Assembly: GCA_001564055.1 (NCBI GenBank)
Contig: LKNB01000001.1
Location: 1-64,000 of the forward strand
Length of the DNA stretch: 64,000 nucleotides
Direction: 5' to 3'
Origin: Rhodothermaceae bacterium Tc-Br11_B2g6_7
GTDB lineage: Bacteria; Bacteroidota; Rhodothermia; Rhodothermales; Salinibacteraceae
Part shown: in pieces, positions 27,694-36,755 of the stretch
Numbering within the stretch: position 1 is the stretch's first letter
How the letters are laid out: each line of letters begins with the position of its first letter
Made by a program: the position numbers and the translations under genes
Notes under the pieces: generated by a model
What the model saw: the letters and a program-made list of their open reading frames with translations, nothing else
Told to the model about the DNA's origin: nothing
The model's database searches: none

Positions 27694-29061
27694 ATGGCCA
27701 AAACTAAAACACGCTACGTTTGTCAGGAATGCGGGCACAGCGCTCCCCGATGGTCGGGGCAGTGCGCAGGATGTGGCGCGTGGAATACCATGGTTGAGGA
27801 AGTGGAGAAGTCGAAGGTAAAAGCCCGCGTGGCCCGGCGCCCGCCCCGCCGGGATGGCCAGACCAATCAGCCAGTACGCCTGCAGGATGTGGCGATGGAC
27901 GGCGAGACGCGGTTGCAGACCGGAGTCCGGGAGTTTGACCGGGTGATGGGCGGGGGCATCATGCAGGGCTCACTCAGCCTGCTGGCGGGCGACCCTGGCA
28001 TTGGAAAGAGCACGCTCATGACCGAACTCGGCAAGCACCTGCCCCAGTGCCGGGTGCTGTACGTGACCGGGGAGGAATCCATCAAGCAGGTAAAGCATCG
28101 CGCACAGCGGCTTGGGGTAGATAGCGACGACTTCCTTGTGTTTGCCGAGACGAATGTGGAGGAGATTGTAGAAGCGGCCGGGCGCGTGCAGCCGGAGGTG
28201 ATGGTCGTCGACTCCATCCAGACCATTTACCGGCCCGACATCGAGAGTGCGCCGGGGTCGGTTACGCAGGTGCGCGAGAGCGCGGCTTCGCTCCTTACCA
28301 TGACGAAAGACCTCGACTTTCCGACGTTTTTGGTGGGGCACGTGACGAAGAAAGGCACCATTGCCGGGCCGCGCGTGCTGGAGCACATGGTGGATACCGT
28401 GCTCTATTTTGAAGGCGACCAGCATCACGCCTACCGCATCCTGCGGGCGGTTAAAAATCGGTTTGGTGCGGCCAATGAGATTGGGGTCTTTCAGATGCTG
28501 GAGACCGGGTTGCAGGAAGTCACCAACCCCAGCGAAATCTTTCTCTCCGAGCGCAGCTATGGGGCCAGTGGTTCCACGGTGGTGTGCTCGCTGGAGGGCT
28601 CGCGCCCCGTGCTGGTGGAAGTGCAGGCCCTCGTGACGCCGACCTCGTACGGCACGCCGCAGCGCACGGCGACGGGCTTCGATTACCAGCGGCTCCAGAT
28701 GCTGCTGGCCGTGCTGGAGAAGCGGGAGGGCCTGGCGCTCTCCTCGCACGACGTATTCATTAACGTGGCCGGAGGGATGAAGCTGGAAGAGCCGGCCGTA
28801 GACCTCGGGGTGATTGTGGCGGCGGCCTCGTCGTTTCAAGACATCCCGGCCGATACGAGCACCGTACTTATCGGTGAGGTGGGACTTAACGGCGAAGTGC
28901 GGACCATCAGCCAGCTGGCGCCGCGGCTCCGGGAGGCGGCGAAGCTTGGCTTTGAGCGCGCGATCGTCCCGAAAAAGAGCCTGAAGCAGGCACCAGAGGT
29001 AGAGGGCCTGGCCATCACGGGCATCCGCCGCCTCCGGGAGGTGCTGGACCTGACGCTGTAG
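27694..29061 (+). CDS. radA: DNA repair ATPase RadA
   Basis: The 455-residue protein takes part in recombinational repair by helping branch migration. An N-terminal zinc finger (CQECGHS and CAGCGAW, residues about 8-30) is followed by a RecA-like ATPase with Walker A GDPGIGKSTL, the RadA-specific KNRFGAANEIGVF motif and VVDSIQT, and by a C-terminal Lon-protease-like domain (about 285-455) with VNVAGGMKLEEPAVDLGV. The ATG at 27694 directly precedes the zinc finger. It stands alone and converges on the CoA-binding gene. Confidence 0.96.
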   Translation: MAKTKTRYVCQECGHSAPRWSGQCAGCGAWNTMVEEVEKSKVKARVARRPPRRDGQTNQPVRLQDVAMDGETRLQTGVREFDRVMGGGIMQGSLSLLAGDPGIGKSTLMTELGKHLPQCRVLYVTGEESIKQVKHRAQRLGVDSDDFLVFAETNVEEIVEAAGRVQPEVMVVDSIQTIYRPDIESAPGSVTQVRESAASLLTMTKDLDFPTFLVGHVTKKGTIAGPRVLEHMVDTVLYFEGDQHHAYRILRAVKNRFGAANEIGVFQMLETGLQEVTNPSEIFLSERSYGASGSTVVCSLEGSRPVLVEVQALVTPTSYGTPQRTATGFDYQRLQMLLAVLEKREGLALSSHDVFINVAGGMKLEEPAVDLGVIVAAASSFQDIPADTSTVLIGEVGLNGEVRTISQLAPRLREAAKLGFERAIVPKKSLKQAPEVEGLAITGIRRLREVLDLTL

Positions 29062-29087
29062 CGTGCAGCCGTGCGATCAGGCCCGAT

Positions 29088-29606
29088 TTACCAGGCCTGC
29101 CGCTTGGCGGAGATCACGCCGGTGTTCATGCCCATCCAGTGGAGGCCGCCGCTGTAGCGCCCGTGCTCAATTTTCATGCATCGATCCATGACGGCGTCAA
29201 GGCCCGCGCGCTGTGCCTGGCGCGCGGCATCTTCGTTGGTCACGCCAAACTGCATCCAGACGGCTGGCACTTCTCGCGCAATCGCCTCCGCTACAATAGG
29301 AGGCACGGCCTCCGGGCGGCGAAAAATGTCGACCACATCGATGGTAATGTCATCGGGAATCGAGGCGACATCGGGATAGGCCGTCTCCCCCAAAACGGCA
29401 TCGACCGTGGGATTCACGGGAATGACGCGGTACCCCTCATCTTGCAGATACGAGCCCACGAAATGACTTGCCCGCTGGGTTTTGTTGGACAGGCCGACGA
29501 TAGCAATGGTCGAGGCCGTCCGCAGGATGCGCTGAATGACGTGCGGATCGTCGAGTGGCGGGCCTGCTTCGGTTGCGGTGTCCGGCGGGGTAGAGGGAGA
29601 AGGCAT
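29088..29606 (-). CDS. CoA-binding domain protein (YccU-like)
   Basis: This 172-residue protein has a single CoA-binding Rossmann domain. The nucleotide loop is AIVGLSNKTQRASHFVGSYL (about residues 35-54), then GYRVIPVNP, the DVVDIFRRPE strand-turn and VPAVWMQFGV with ENEDAARQAQ-like helix. The final part, VMDRCMKIEHGRY, holds a conserved Cys and Lys. It is a stand-alone relative of succinyl-CoA synthetase alpha; the role of this family is poorly defined. Its ATG lies five bases after metY, so the two probably form an operon, which suggests a link to sulfur-amino-acid or acyl metabolism. Confidence 0.9.
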   Translation of the reverse strand: MPSPSTPPDTATEAGPPLDDPHVIQRILRTASTIAIVGLSNKTQRASHFVGSYLQDEGYRVIPVNPTVDAVLGETAYPDVASIPDDITIDVVDIFRRPEAVPPIVAEAIAREVPAVWMQFGVTNEDAARQAQRAGLDAVMDRCMKIEHGRYSGGLHWMGMNTGVISAKRQAW

Positions 29607-29611
29607 GGCCG

Positions 29612-30949
29612 TCAGGAGCGGATGGCGTGAAAGGCGCGGTCGAGGTCCCACAGCAGATCGTCGAGCGTCTCGAGGCCCACCGACAGGCGGACCATCTCCG
29701 GGCCCACGCCGCTCTCCTCCAACTCCGCTGCCGAAAGCTGCTGATGGGTCGTGGAGGCCGGGTGGATAACGAGGCTGCGGGCGTCGCCCACATTGGCCAG
29801 GTGCGAGAACAGCTCAAGGGCTTCGATAAACTGCTTGCCCGTGGCGCGGGGGCCGTCGGGGCCAGGGCTGAGGCCAAACGAAAAAATGGCGCCGGGGCCC
29901 CGCGGCGTGTACTGCTCGGCGAGGGCATGATACGGGCTCGACGGGAGGCCCGGATACGCCACCCAATCCACCTGCGGATGGGCCTCCAGGTATTCCGCCA
30001 CAGCCTGTGCGTTTGCCACGTGGCGCTCCATCCGCACCGAGAGGGTTTCCAGGCCCTGCAGCAGCAGAAACGCGTTGAACGGGCTGATCGACGCGCCTGT
30101 ATCGCGCAGCGTTTCCGCCCGAGCCTTCATGAGAAAGCCGTACTCGCCAAACGTCTCGGCGAAAGCCAAGTCGTGGTACGCTGGCGATGGATCCGCGATC
30201 GTAGGGTAGTCGCTGAAGTCGAACGTGCCGCCATCTACAATGACGCCGCCGATAGACGTGCCGTGCCCGCCCATAAATTTCGTAGCTGAATGAACGACGA
30301 TGTGGGCGCCGTGGTCGATGGGGCGGCAGAGATACGGCGTGCAAAAGGTATTGTCGATGATGAGCGGCACGCCGTGGGCGTCCGCAATGGCCGCCACGCG
30401 GCTAATATCGAGCACGCTGCCCTGCGGGTTGCCGATCGTCTCGCCGTAAAGGGCGCGTGTCTGAGGCGTGAGGGCCGCCTGCCAGGCGTCGAGGTTGGTG
30501 GGATCCACGAAATGCACCGTCACGCCCATCTTCCGCAAGGTGTGGACGAACATGGTGCGGGTGCCACCATAGAGATGCGCTGACGCCACCACTTCGTCGC
30601 CTGGCTCCAGCAGCGTCATCATTACCGTAAACTCAGCCGCCATCCCGCTGGCTGTAGCCAGAGCACCTGTGGCATTCTCCAACGACGCCACCCGCTCCTC
30701 AAACGCCGCCGTCGTGGGGTTATTGATGCGCGTGTAGATATTGCCGTACTGCTTCAGCTCAAACAGGTGCGCAGCCTCGTCGGCACTGTCGAACACGTAC
30801 GAGGTCGTCTGGTAGATGGGCACCGCCCGGGCGCCAGTCTGTGGATCGGGTACGTGGCCGGCATGTAGCATGCGCGTTTCGAAACCAAAGGCGTGATCAA
30901 CGGCGGCCTCGGGCGCGGACGGTGTGGGAGATGACGAAGGATCAGGCAT
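29612..30949 (-). CDS. metY: O-acetylhomoserine sulfhydrylase / cysteine synthase-like (Cys/Met metabolism PLP enzyme)
   Basis: The 445-residue PLP-dependent enzyme most likely converts O-acetylhomoserine and sulfide to homocysteine in the cytoplasm. Visible motifs: ARAVPIYQTTSYVFDSADEA near the start, TRINNPTTAAFEER, the substrate-loop Tyr (SAHLYGGT), and the PLP lysine in VHSATKFMGGHGTSIGG. The C-terminal domain ends with RLSVGLETLDDLLWDLDRA, typical of the MetY subgroup. The ATG at 30949 is used, the upstream extension being without homology. It heads a two-gene operon with the CoA-binding protein. No SAM riboswitch was recognised in the 220-base leader shared with the sigma factor. Confidence 0.94.
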   Translation of the reverse strand: MPDPSSSPTPSAPEAAVDHAFGFETRMLHAGHVPDPQTGARAVPIYQTTSYVFDSADEAAHLFELKQYGNIYTRINNPTTAAFEERVASLENATGALATASGMAAEFTVMMTLLEPGDEVVASAHLYGGTRTMFVHTLRKMGVTVHFVDPTNLDAWQAALTPQTRALYGETIGNPQGSVLDISRVAAIADAHGVPLIIDNTFCTPYLCRPIDHGAHIVVHSATKFMGGHGTSIGGVIVDGGTFDFSDYPTIADPSPAYHDLAFAETFGEYGFLMKARAETLRDTGASISPFNAFLLLQGLETLSVRMERHVANAQAVAEYLEAHPQVDWVAYPGLPSSPYHALAEQYTPRGPGAIFSFGLSPGPDGPRATGKQFIEALELFSHLANVGDARSLVIHPASTTHQQLSAAELEESGVGPEMVRLSVGLETLDDLLWDLDRAFHAIRS

Positions 30950-31169
30950 GCGAAAGGGTAAGAGCGATGAAAAGCATGGGGGCAACCAGTCATTGAACAG
31001 CGCAGTTCCAGCATCGGCCTGAGGTGGATCTCAAGCGCCTTCAAACTCCGCTTCCACGCAACAATCCGACGGGCGTACAATATCACCTGGTCCTTACACG
31101 TTATCCTCCTGAGTGGAACCGAAGCGGTGCCTTGCACCTGCGGTTCACCTTGCCGAAACCCACCACCTC

Positions 31170-31772
31170 ATGCCCCGGACTGACGAGGAGCTCGTACAAG
31201 CGTATCTGGAGGACCAGGACCAGGCCGCCTTCCGGACCCTTGTGGAGCGGCACAAGGGTCGGATCTACGGCTACTTGCTGGGGATGGTGCACCGGCGCGA
31301 CCTGGCCGATGATCTGTTTCAGGAAACCTTTTACCGTGTGATTTCGGCACTGCAGAAGCAGCGCGGTTCGTACGAGCAACAAGGCCGCTGGCTCGCCTGG
31401 GTCATGCGCATCGCCCGTAATGCCACGCTCGATCACCTGCGCAAGCGTCAAAAGTGGCAGGACGTGGGAGATCATGCTGCAGACTATGATACCACCTACT
31501 GGGAACGGCTGCCGGGAGACGCCCCCTCGGCAGACGACCTGCTGGAGCGCGCTGAGACGCGCGACATGCTGGACGGCTTCATCGCTGAGCTTCCGCCTGA
31601 ACAACGCGAGGTGCTCTTGCTACGGCAGGAAACGGATCTCACGTTTCGCGAGATTGGCGAACTCACGGATGTGTCCATCAACACAGCCCTTGGGCGAATG
31701 CGCTACGCCCTCGCGAACCTTCGCAAGATGATTCGGCAATCCCGACGCAACACCCCGACCAATGTTAACTAA
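31170..31772 (+). CDS. ECF-type RNA polymerase sigma factor
   Basis: The 200-residue sigma factor has region 2 at about 10-95 (AFRTLVERHKGRIYGYLLGM and DLADDLFQETFYRVI, contacting core and the -10) and region 4 at about 130-195 (LPPEQREVLLLRQETDLTFR, 20 residues, then the helix-turn-helix INTALGRMRYALANLRK). There is no region 3 or 1.1, so it is an extracytoplasmic-function type. The ATG at 31170 matches the family start. It overlaps the next gene by one base (TAATG), strongly suggesting coupling with its putative anti-sigma factor. Confidence 0.95.
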   Translation: MPRTDEELVQAYLEDQDQAAFRTLVERHKGRIYGYLLGMVHRRDLADDLFQETFYRVISALQKQRGSYEQQGRWLAWVMRIARNATLDHLRKRQKWQDVGDHAADYDTTYWERLPGDAPSADDLLERAETRDMLDGFIAELPPEQREVLLLRQETDLTFREIGELTDVSINTALGRMRYALANLRKMIRQSRRNTPTNVN

Positions 31773-32410
31773 TGCCCTCGGCTATGGATCATAGGTTACG
31801 ATTAGTGCAACACCTCTATGGTGATGTGGATGACCCGGAGGAGCGGGCTCAGTTGTTAACTGACCCTGCGCTGAAGGCAGAATGGCACGCGTTGCAGGCC
31901 ACGAAACAGCGCCTCGATGACCGCCCGTCGGCCACTCCGACAGATGCCGTCTGTGTAGACATCTTTGCTCGGGCTGAAGCCGCCTCGCGTGAGGAGGGAT
32001 CCCGGGGCGCGCCGGATCGCCAGCCCGCGCCGCGAGCAGCAGCAGAGGCCACCCGCGGACCCTCGCGCCAGGCCATGGCATGGACCACCGGGCTCGCGCT
32101 TGCCCTTGGGCTGCTGGTTGGTACCTTTATCCTCACCGATCGGGCTGGAGAGGACGTCCGTGTGCCAGAAGTCGCCGATCAACAAGAATCCCCGATGGGG
32201 ACCTATTGGGGCGATGATCACCCCTCGGATCTTGTCCTCACCGGCGAAGCGCCGGACGACCTGCCAGCCTGGGACGACGGCCCCGAGTTCCAAGACCTTC
32301 GCTACCACATGCGCGTCCTCAATTCCCGCAGCCCAGAGCAGCAGTGGTATAGTGCCCCTGTCTGGACCGGAGGGAGTGGGCTCCAGACAACGTCTAATAA
32401 CCGCCCGTAG
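31772..32410 (+). CDS. Putative membrane anti-sigma factor
   Basis: The 212-residue protein has an acidic cytoplasmic N-terminal part (about 1-50, LRLVQHLYGDVDDPEERAQ), a disordered Ala/Arg/Pro stretch (75-98), one transmembrane helix (about 101-121) and an acidic periplasmic tail that includes QQWYSAPVWTGG. Position directly behind an ECF sigma gene with overlapping codons, and this topology, make it the likely anti-sigma factor. The ZAS zinc motif (HxxxCxxC) is absent, so it would be a non-zinc type. Direct binding is inferred. Confidence 0.75.
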   Translation: MPSAMDHRLRLVQHLYGDVDDPEERAQLLTDPALKAEWHALQATKQRLDDRPSATPTDAVCVDIFARAEAASREEGSRGAPDRQPAPRAAAEATRGPSRQAMAWTTGLALALGLLVGTFILTDRAGEDVRVPEVADQQESPMGTYWGDDHPSDLVLTGEAPDDLPAWDDGPEFQDLRYHMRVLNSRSPEQQWYSAPVWTGGSGLQTTSNNRP

Positions 32411-32412
32411 AA

Positions 32413-33327
32413 ATGACCATGCCCTACCGTTTATTATTCCTGGGGTGCCTTGCCTTGCTTCTTCTGGCGCTCTGTAGCCTGCCGTCACAGACCGCTTCGG
32501 CCCAGAGCCCACAGACCCTCGTTATTGAGAACGAGGTGGTGTACATCAACGGCCGCGCGGTGGCCGAGGCCGACTTGCCAGCGTCCCTTGATCTTTCTGG
32601 CGTAGACGCACGGTTTAGCTTTACGGGGAGCGTGGACTCGGTCGTCGAGATCAACGGACGGGTGTATCAGGTGGAGGACAACACCTTATCGGACGTGCGT
32701 ACGCCCGGTGGCGGGCACGGACGGGTTGCGGTGTACTTCCGGGAACAGGCTGAGCGCAGCAGTCCACGGGAAGTTCGGTTGCAGGTAGGGCAGGCTGAGC
32801 GGGAGGGCCCCATTGCTACGCCGGCCTTTGCCGCCATGCAACATCACACGACAGCCGTACAGTCGCATGCGCGCACGCTGCTGCAGCAGATAAGTGAAGG
32901 CGGTACGGATGATTTTCAGGCTACGCTCGAACAGCTACAGCGCCACGCGAACCGCCTGGCCCGTTTTTCAGAGGACCTTCCACGGTTCGAGATGCAGTCG
33001 TACCTGGAAGCTGTTCAGCAGTCCGATCAGGAGCTCCACAGCCGCCTCATCCGTGAGCAAGAGCTGGAGGCACAGACGGCGGCACTGGCCCGCGAAGTAG
33101 CAAGGGCGGAAGGTGGTGAACGGGATGCCCTCAGGGCGGCCCTGCGCGCGCAGCTGGAGGAAATATTTGAGATGAAGCAGGAAAACCGTGCGCGCGAAAT
33201 CCAGCAGTTGCAAGAGGAAATGGAGCGGTTGCGCGAGCGCCTCGAAAAACGGGAACGCTACCGCGAGCACATGATCGAGCGGCGCCTGCGGTATCTCCTG
33301 CGCCAGCACGCGCCGGATGGTCCTTAA
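32413..33327 (+). CDS. Secreted coiled-coil protein of unknown function
   Basis: This 304-residue protein starts with a signal peptide (about 1-31, cleavage near TASAQ). The next part (about 35-130) is beta-rich, with YINGRAVAEADLPASLDLSG. The rest is helical, and from about 190 to the end it is a charged heptad coiled coil rich in Glu, Arg and Gln (RLREREL-like and EEMERLRERLEKRERYREH). It should be periplasmic or outer-membrane associated. It begins two bases after the anti-sigma stop, so it belongs to that operon and could be the signal input or a main regulon target. No named family is recognised. A second ATG at 32419 is possible. Confidence 0.75.
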   Translation: MTMPYRLLFLGCLALLLLALCSLPSQTASAQSPQTLVIENEVVYINGRAVAEADLPASLDLSGVDARFSFTGSVDSVVEINGRVYQVEDNTLSDVRTPGGGHGRVAVYFREQAERSSPREVRLQVGQAEREGPIATPAFAAMQHHTTAVQSHARTLLQQISEGGTDDFQATLEQLQRHANRLARFSEDLPRFEMQSYLEAVQQSDQELHSRLIREQELEAQTAALAREVARAEGGERDALRAALRAQLEEIFEMKQENRAREIQQLQEEMERLRERLEKRERYREHMIERRLRYLLRQHAPDGP

Positions 33328-33566
33328 CGGCACAGGTGGCATGGCGGCAAACGTGCGTAGGTGCGGCAGAGCCTGGACGTCTTTCGGCATTTGCAGCCGA
33401 CGCTGTAATGCCGTTACTTACGGGGAGCCCGGATGGCCGCCGTCAGTGGGGGCCTGCCTTGGTGTGTATAACATGGCGTAGTCATTGCTCCGTGTGAAGC
33501 GATCGGTGGCCTTGCCGCTCCAACGCTGCCGTTTGTGTACTCATCTTATGTGTTGCCCGCTACATT

Positions 33567-34832
33567 ATGCACCGTTTTCTTCATTCCATGCCCGCTGCCC
33601 TACACAAGGTCGCCGCACGTGTAATGCTCGTGCTGTGCCTCGGGGGTATAGCGGCTTCGGCGACGGCCCAGCCCGCCACAGTTGAACGTATCTCGTTTGC
33701 TGACGCCAGCGACCAAACGATAGTCCTCCGGGTTCATTTAAGCGAGCCCCTAATGGCCTACCGCGCACCGGAGGCTACCGACGAGGGTATGCTACGCTGG
33801 ACGTTGTTTAACGCGACGCTCGGCCCTTCCTTCACGCAGGCTGAAGCAACGGGGCCGGTGTCTTGGTATCAGCTTGAGCAATCCGACGGGCACCTTCATA
33901 TTGACCTCCATCTCGACGACCCGGACGCCTATACGGTGGCTGCTTATCGCGATCGTGGAACGCCCCACGTGCTGCTGCGCCTGGCACGTACGGATACCCT
34001 CCCCGCGGCTCCGCACCGAGGAAGAGATATCGCGGGGCGAGACGATGCGGACGCGGTGCCGGAGGTGCCAACGGTGCCTGTTGCCTCCGAGGCCCGGTCC
34101 TCATCCGCCGAAGCCTCCGATCGGTGGCATCTTGATACCGTTGTCATCGATGCCGGACACGGCGGGCGGGACCCCGGCGCGATCGGATACAACGGGATCC
34201 GTGAAAAAGATGTGGTACTCGCAACGGCCAAGAAACTGGGCCAGTACATCGAAGAGCGGTTGGATGGCGTGAATGTCGTCTACACACGGACCGATGATAC
34301 CTTCATCGAACTGGCCGACCGGGGTAGAATCGCCAACCGAGCCGGAGGCAAGCTGTTTATCTCGATCCATGCGAACGGTGCGAGAAACCGCTCTGCCCGG
34401 GGCGCGGAGACCTACATCCTGGGGACGCACCGCAGCGAGCAGGCACGGCGCGTCATGGAGCGAGAGAACAGCGTGATCCGGTTTGAGCAGGATACGGAGC
34501 GCTACGAGGAATTCGACCAGTCGAACCTCATCATGCAAACCCTGACGCACAGCGCGTACCTGCGTAACAGCGAGCACCTGGCAAGCCTCATTCAGGACCA
34601 GTTCTCAGAGCGCGTCCAACGCCAAAGCCGGGGGGTGAAGCAGGCGGGCTTTTACGTGCTCTGGGGCGCCTCGATGCCCGCCGTGCTGGTGGAGTTAGGG
34701 TTTATCTCTAACCCGGAAGAGGCGCGGTTTCTTGCATCCGAACGGGGCCAGACGTACATGGCCAGTGCTATCTTTCGCGCAGTGCGCGATTACAAAGAGC
34801 AATACGAAAAAGGCCTTGTCGTTCAAAACTGA
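33567..34832 (+). CDS. N-acetylmuramoyl-L-alanine amidase (Amidase_3)
   Basis: The 421-residue periplasmic enzyme cuts the amide bond between MurNAc and the stem peptide. It has a signal peptide (about 1-34), an AMIN-like beta domain (about 38-150) that may target peptidoglycan, a short Ser/Ala/Asp-rich linker, and the zinc amidase domain (about 190-410). The metal and catalytic residues are visible in IDAGHGGRDPGAIG, REKDVVLATAKKL, FISIHANG and LVELGFISNPEEA. It lies 15 bases before apt on the same strand. AmiC is the closest named type but the symbol is not certain. Confidence 0.93.
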   Translation: MHRFLHSMPAALHKVAARVMLVLCLGGIAASATAQPATVERISFADASDQTIVLRVHLSEPLMAYRAPEATDEGMLRWTLFNATLGPSFTQAEATGPVSWYQLEQSDGHLHIDLHLDDPDAYTVAAYRDRGTPHVLLRLARTDTLPAAPHRGRDIAGRDDADAVPEVPTVPVASEARSSSAEASDRWHLDTVVIDAGHGGRDPGAIGYNGIREKDVVLATAKKLGQYIEERLDGVNVVYTRTDDTFIELADRGRIANRAGGKLFISIHANGARNRSARGAETYILGTHRSEQARRVMERENSVIRFEQDTERYEEFDQSNLIMQTLTHSAYLRNSEHLASLIQDQFSERVQRQSRGVKQAGFYVLWGASMPAVLVELGFISNPEEARFLASERGQTYMASAIFRAVRDYKEQYEKGLVVQN

Positions 34833-34847
34833 CACACACCCTACTGC

Positions 34848-35381
34848 ATGTCTACCGCTGCTGCTGTAACCCGTGCCATCCGCACGATCCCCGACTTTCC
34901 TTACCCTGGTATCCAGTTCAAGGACATTACCCCGATGCTCGCGGATGCCGCGTTGGTGGCGGAGGTAGTCGACGCGCTCGCAGCGCCCTATGCCGACGCG
35001 GGCGTCACAAAGGTCCTGGGCATCGAAGCTCGGGGCTTTATCCTGGCCCCCTTGCTGGCGCAGGCGCTTGGGGCAGGATTTGTGCCCGCCCGGAAGCAAG
35101 GCAAGCTTCCCCACACGACGGTACAGGCGGCCTATGCCTTAGAGTATGGCACGGACGTTATCGAAATGCACGCTGATGCCATTTCCGAAGCGGACATCGT
35201 GCTGATCCATGACGACATTATCGCCACGGGTGGAACCGCCACCGCCGCTGCCGAACTCGTGGGGTCTGTGGGGGCGGCGGTCGCAGGCTACTCGTTTCTA
35301 TTAGAACTGGCATTCCTCAACGGTCGAGACGAGCTGGATGACGCCCTCGCGTATCACACCCTCGTGCGCGTAGAGGAATGA
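34848..35381 (+). CDS. apt: Adenine phosphoribosyltransferase
   Basis: The 177-residue enzyme salvages adenine to AMP with PRPP in the cytoplasm. The N-terminal IRTIPDFPYPGIQFKDITP is the base-binding hood of Apt; GIEARGFILAPLLA follows; the PRPP loop is VLIHDDIIATGGTATAA (about 125-141). The length is normal. It follows the amidase after 15 bases and may be co-transcribed, with no functional link evident. Confidence 0.96.
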   Translation: MSTAAAVTRAIRTIPDFPYPGIQFKDITPMLADAALVAEVVDALAAPYADAGVTKVLGIEARGFILAPLLAQALGAGFVPARKQGKLPHTTVQAAYALEYGTDVIEMHADAISEADIVLIHDDIIATGGTATAAAELVGSVGAAVAGYSFLLELAFLNGRDELDDALAYHTLVRVEE

Positions 35382-35430
35382 ACGACGGCCTGGCGTGTGG
35401 TGATGGCCGCGTGTTGTCTACGCCTGGCGA

Positions 35431-35838
35431 TCATCGCACCGCAATGCAGGAAATTTCCACGCGGGCTTGCCGGGGCAGTGCCGCCACCTCGATGGCTTCA
35501 CGGGCCGGAGGCTGCTCATTGAAGTACCGCCCGTACACATCGTTGACGGTCGCGTAGTTGTTAATGTCTGACAGGAATACGGTGCACTGCACGACGTGCT
35601 CGTATCCCATGCCCATATACCGAAGTACGGCGCCGATATTCTCCAGCACCTGTATGGCTTCGGCCTCCACGCTCTCGGTGACCATACTTCCTGTGTCCGG
35701 GTTGATGGGAATCTGCCCTGAGCAGTAGAGCGTGTCCTTCACCATGACGGCCTGGCTGTAGGGGCCGATAGCATCCGGGGCTTGCGGCGAATCCGCGACT
35801 TCACGAGGAGAGGGCGGCGATGGGGTGCGCTGCGACAT
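35431..35838 (-). CDS. RidA family deaminase
   Basis: The 135-residue protein matches the RidA/YjgF fold: IGPYSQAVMVKDTLYCSGQIP near residue 24 (the family opening, in outline), then AIQVLENIGAVLRYMG, VVQCTVFLSDI and, at the end, PPAREAIEVAALPRQARVEI with the Arg that binds the substrate carboxylate. It most likely hydrolyses reactive enamine/imine intermediates from PLP enzymes. A Ser/Pro-rich extension (about 1-20) precedes the domain. It overlaps no neighbour; the SDR gene is divergent 93 bases away. Confidence 0.93.
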   Translation of the reverse strand: MSQRTPSPPSPREVADSPQAPDAIGPYSQAVMVKDTLYCSGQIPINPDTGSMVTESVEAEAIQVLENIGAVLRYMGMGYEHVVQCTVFLSDINNYATVNDVYGRYFNEQPPAREAIEVAALPRQARVEISCIAVR

Positions 35839-35931
35839 AGTATGAAACGGCGGGTCGGGTTAAAGAGTCAACCTAACATTGGGCCGGAAACGCCGCAAAC
35901 ACAAGCGAAAATTGATCTAATACAGGATGCC

Positions 35932-36744
35932 ATGGACCTCCACTTGACCGACAAAATAGCGTTTGTTGCCGGGGCCAGCACGGGCCTCGGGTATGCCACC
36001 GCACGCGCGCTCGCTGCTGAGGGGTGCCGCGTGGCCGTGTGCTCGCGCGATGAGGCCCGGATTACTGACGCTGCGGCCTCCATCGCCGAGGAAACGCGCC
36101 AGCCTGCGGAGATGGTGTTGCCTCTCGTGTGTGATGTCACCGACGAAGCTGCCGTCGCACGTGCCATCGAGACCACGGCGGAGCAGTTTGGCGCCCTGCA
36201 CATCCTGGTGACGAACGCCGGAGGCCCACCGGCTGGAACGGCCACATCGTTTGGCCCAGACGACTGGCAGGCCGCCCTGGAGCTCAACCTCCTCAGCACG
36301 ATCGCGCTCTGCCGGCATGCCACCCCGCACCTCAAGGCTGCCGCGGCAGACGAGGGCCTTGGCCGCATCATCATGATTGCGTCCGCGGCAGCCAAAGAGC
36401 CGATTCCCCGGCTGGCGCTGTCCAATACGGCACGTGCTGGGGTGCTTGGCTACATGAAAAGCCTGGCCGACGACCTGGGCCCCGAGGGCATCACCGTGAA
36501 TGCAGTGCTGCCGGGCTACACGCGCACCGAGCGACTCAACGATCTGGCAGATAGCACCCGCGCGGACACCGGGCAGACACGGGAGGAGGTCTTTGCCGCT
36601 TGGGCAGAGAACAACGCGCTCAAGCGAATTGGCACGCCCACCGAGTTCGCCGCCACGGTAGCGTTTCTGGCCAGCAACCCGGCAGGCTACATCACCGGCA
36701 CGGCCCTACCCATCGATGGAGGGCGGTCCAAGCACCTGCTGTAA
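35932..36744 (+). CDS. SDR-family oxidoreductase lacking the usual Tyr/Lys pair
   Basis: This 270-residue Rossmann enzyme has the NAD(P) loop AGASTGLGYATARAL near residue 12, the NAG(G) motif VTNAGGPPAG and PGYTRTERL. In place of the classical YxxxK after the Ser (IASAAAKEPIPRLALSN), the sequence reads LSNTARAGV: the Tyr is replaced by Asn/Ser and the Lys by Arg. A subgroup of SDRs shares this and its activity is not well defined. The ATG at 35932 fits the family; the longer frame upstream is not supported. It ends with GTALPIDGG, as usual. Confidence 0.9.
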   Translation: MDLHLTDKIAFVAGASTGLGYATARALAAEGCRVAVCSRDEARITDAAASIAEETRQPAEMVLPLVCDVTDEAAVARAIETTAEQFGALHILVTNAGGPPAGTATSFGPDDWQAALELNLLSTIALCRHATPHLKAAAADEGLGRIIMIASAAAKEPIPRLALSNTARAGVLGYMKSLADDLGPEGITVNAVLPGYTRTERLNDLADSTRADTGQTREEVFAAWAENNALKRIGTPTEFAATVAFLASNPAGYITGTALPIDGGRSKHLL

Positions 36745-36755
36745 GCAGATGGCCG

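Noticed and set aside
30950-31169. Possible SAM riboswitch in front of metY
   Set aside because: I looked for SAM-I and SAM-II core sequences on the minus strand and did not find them, although stem-forming pieces are present.
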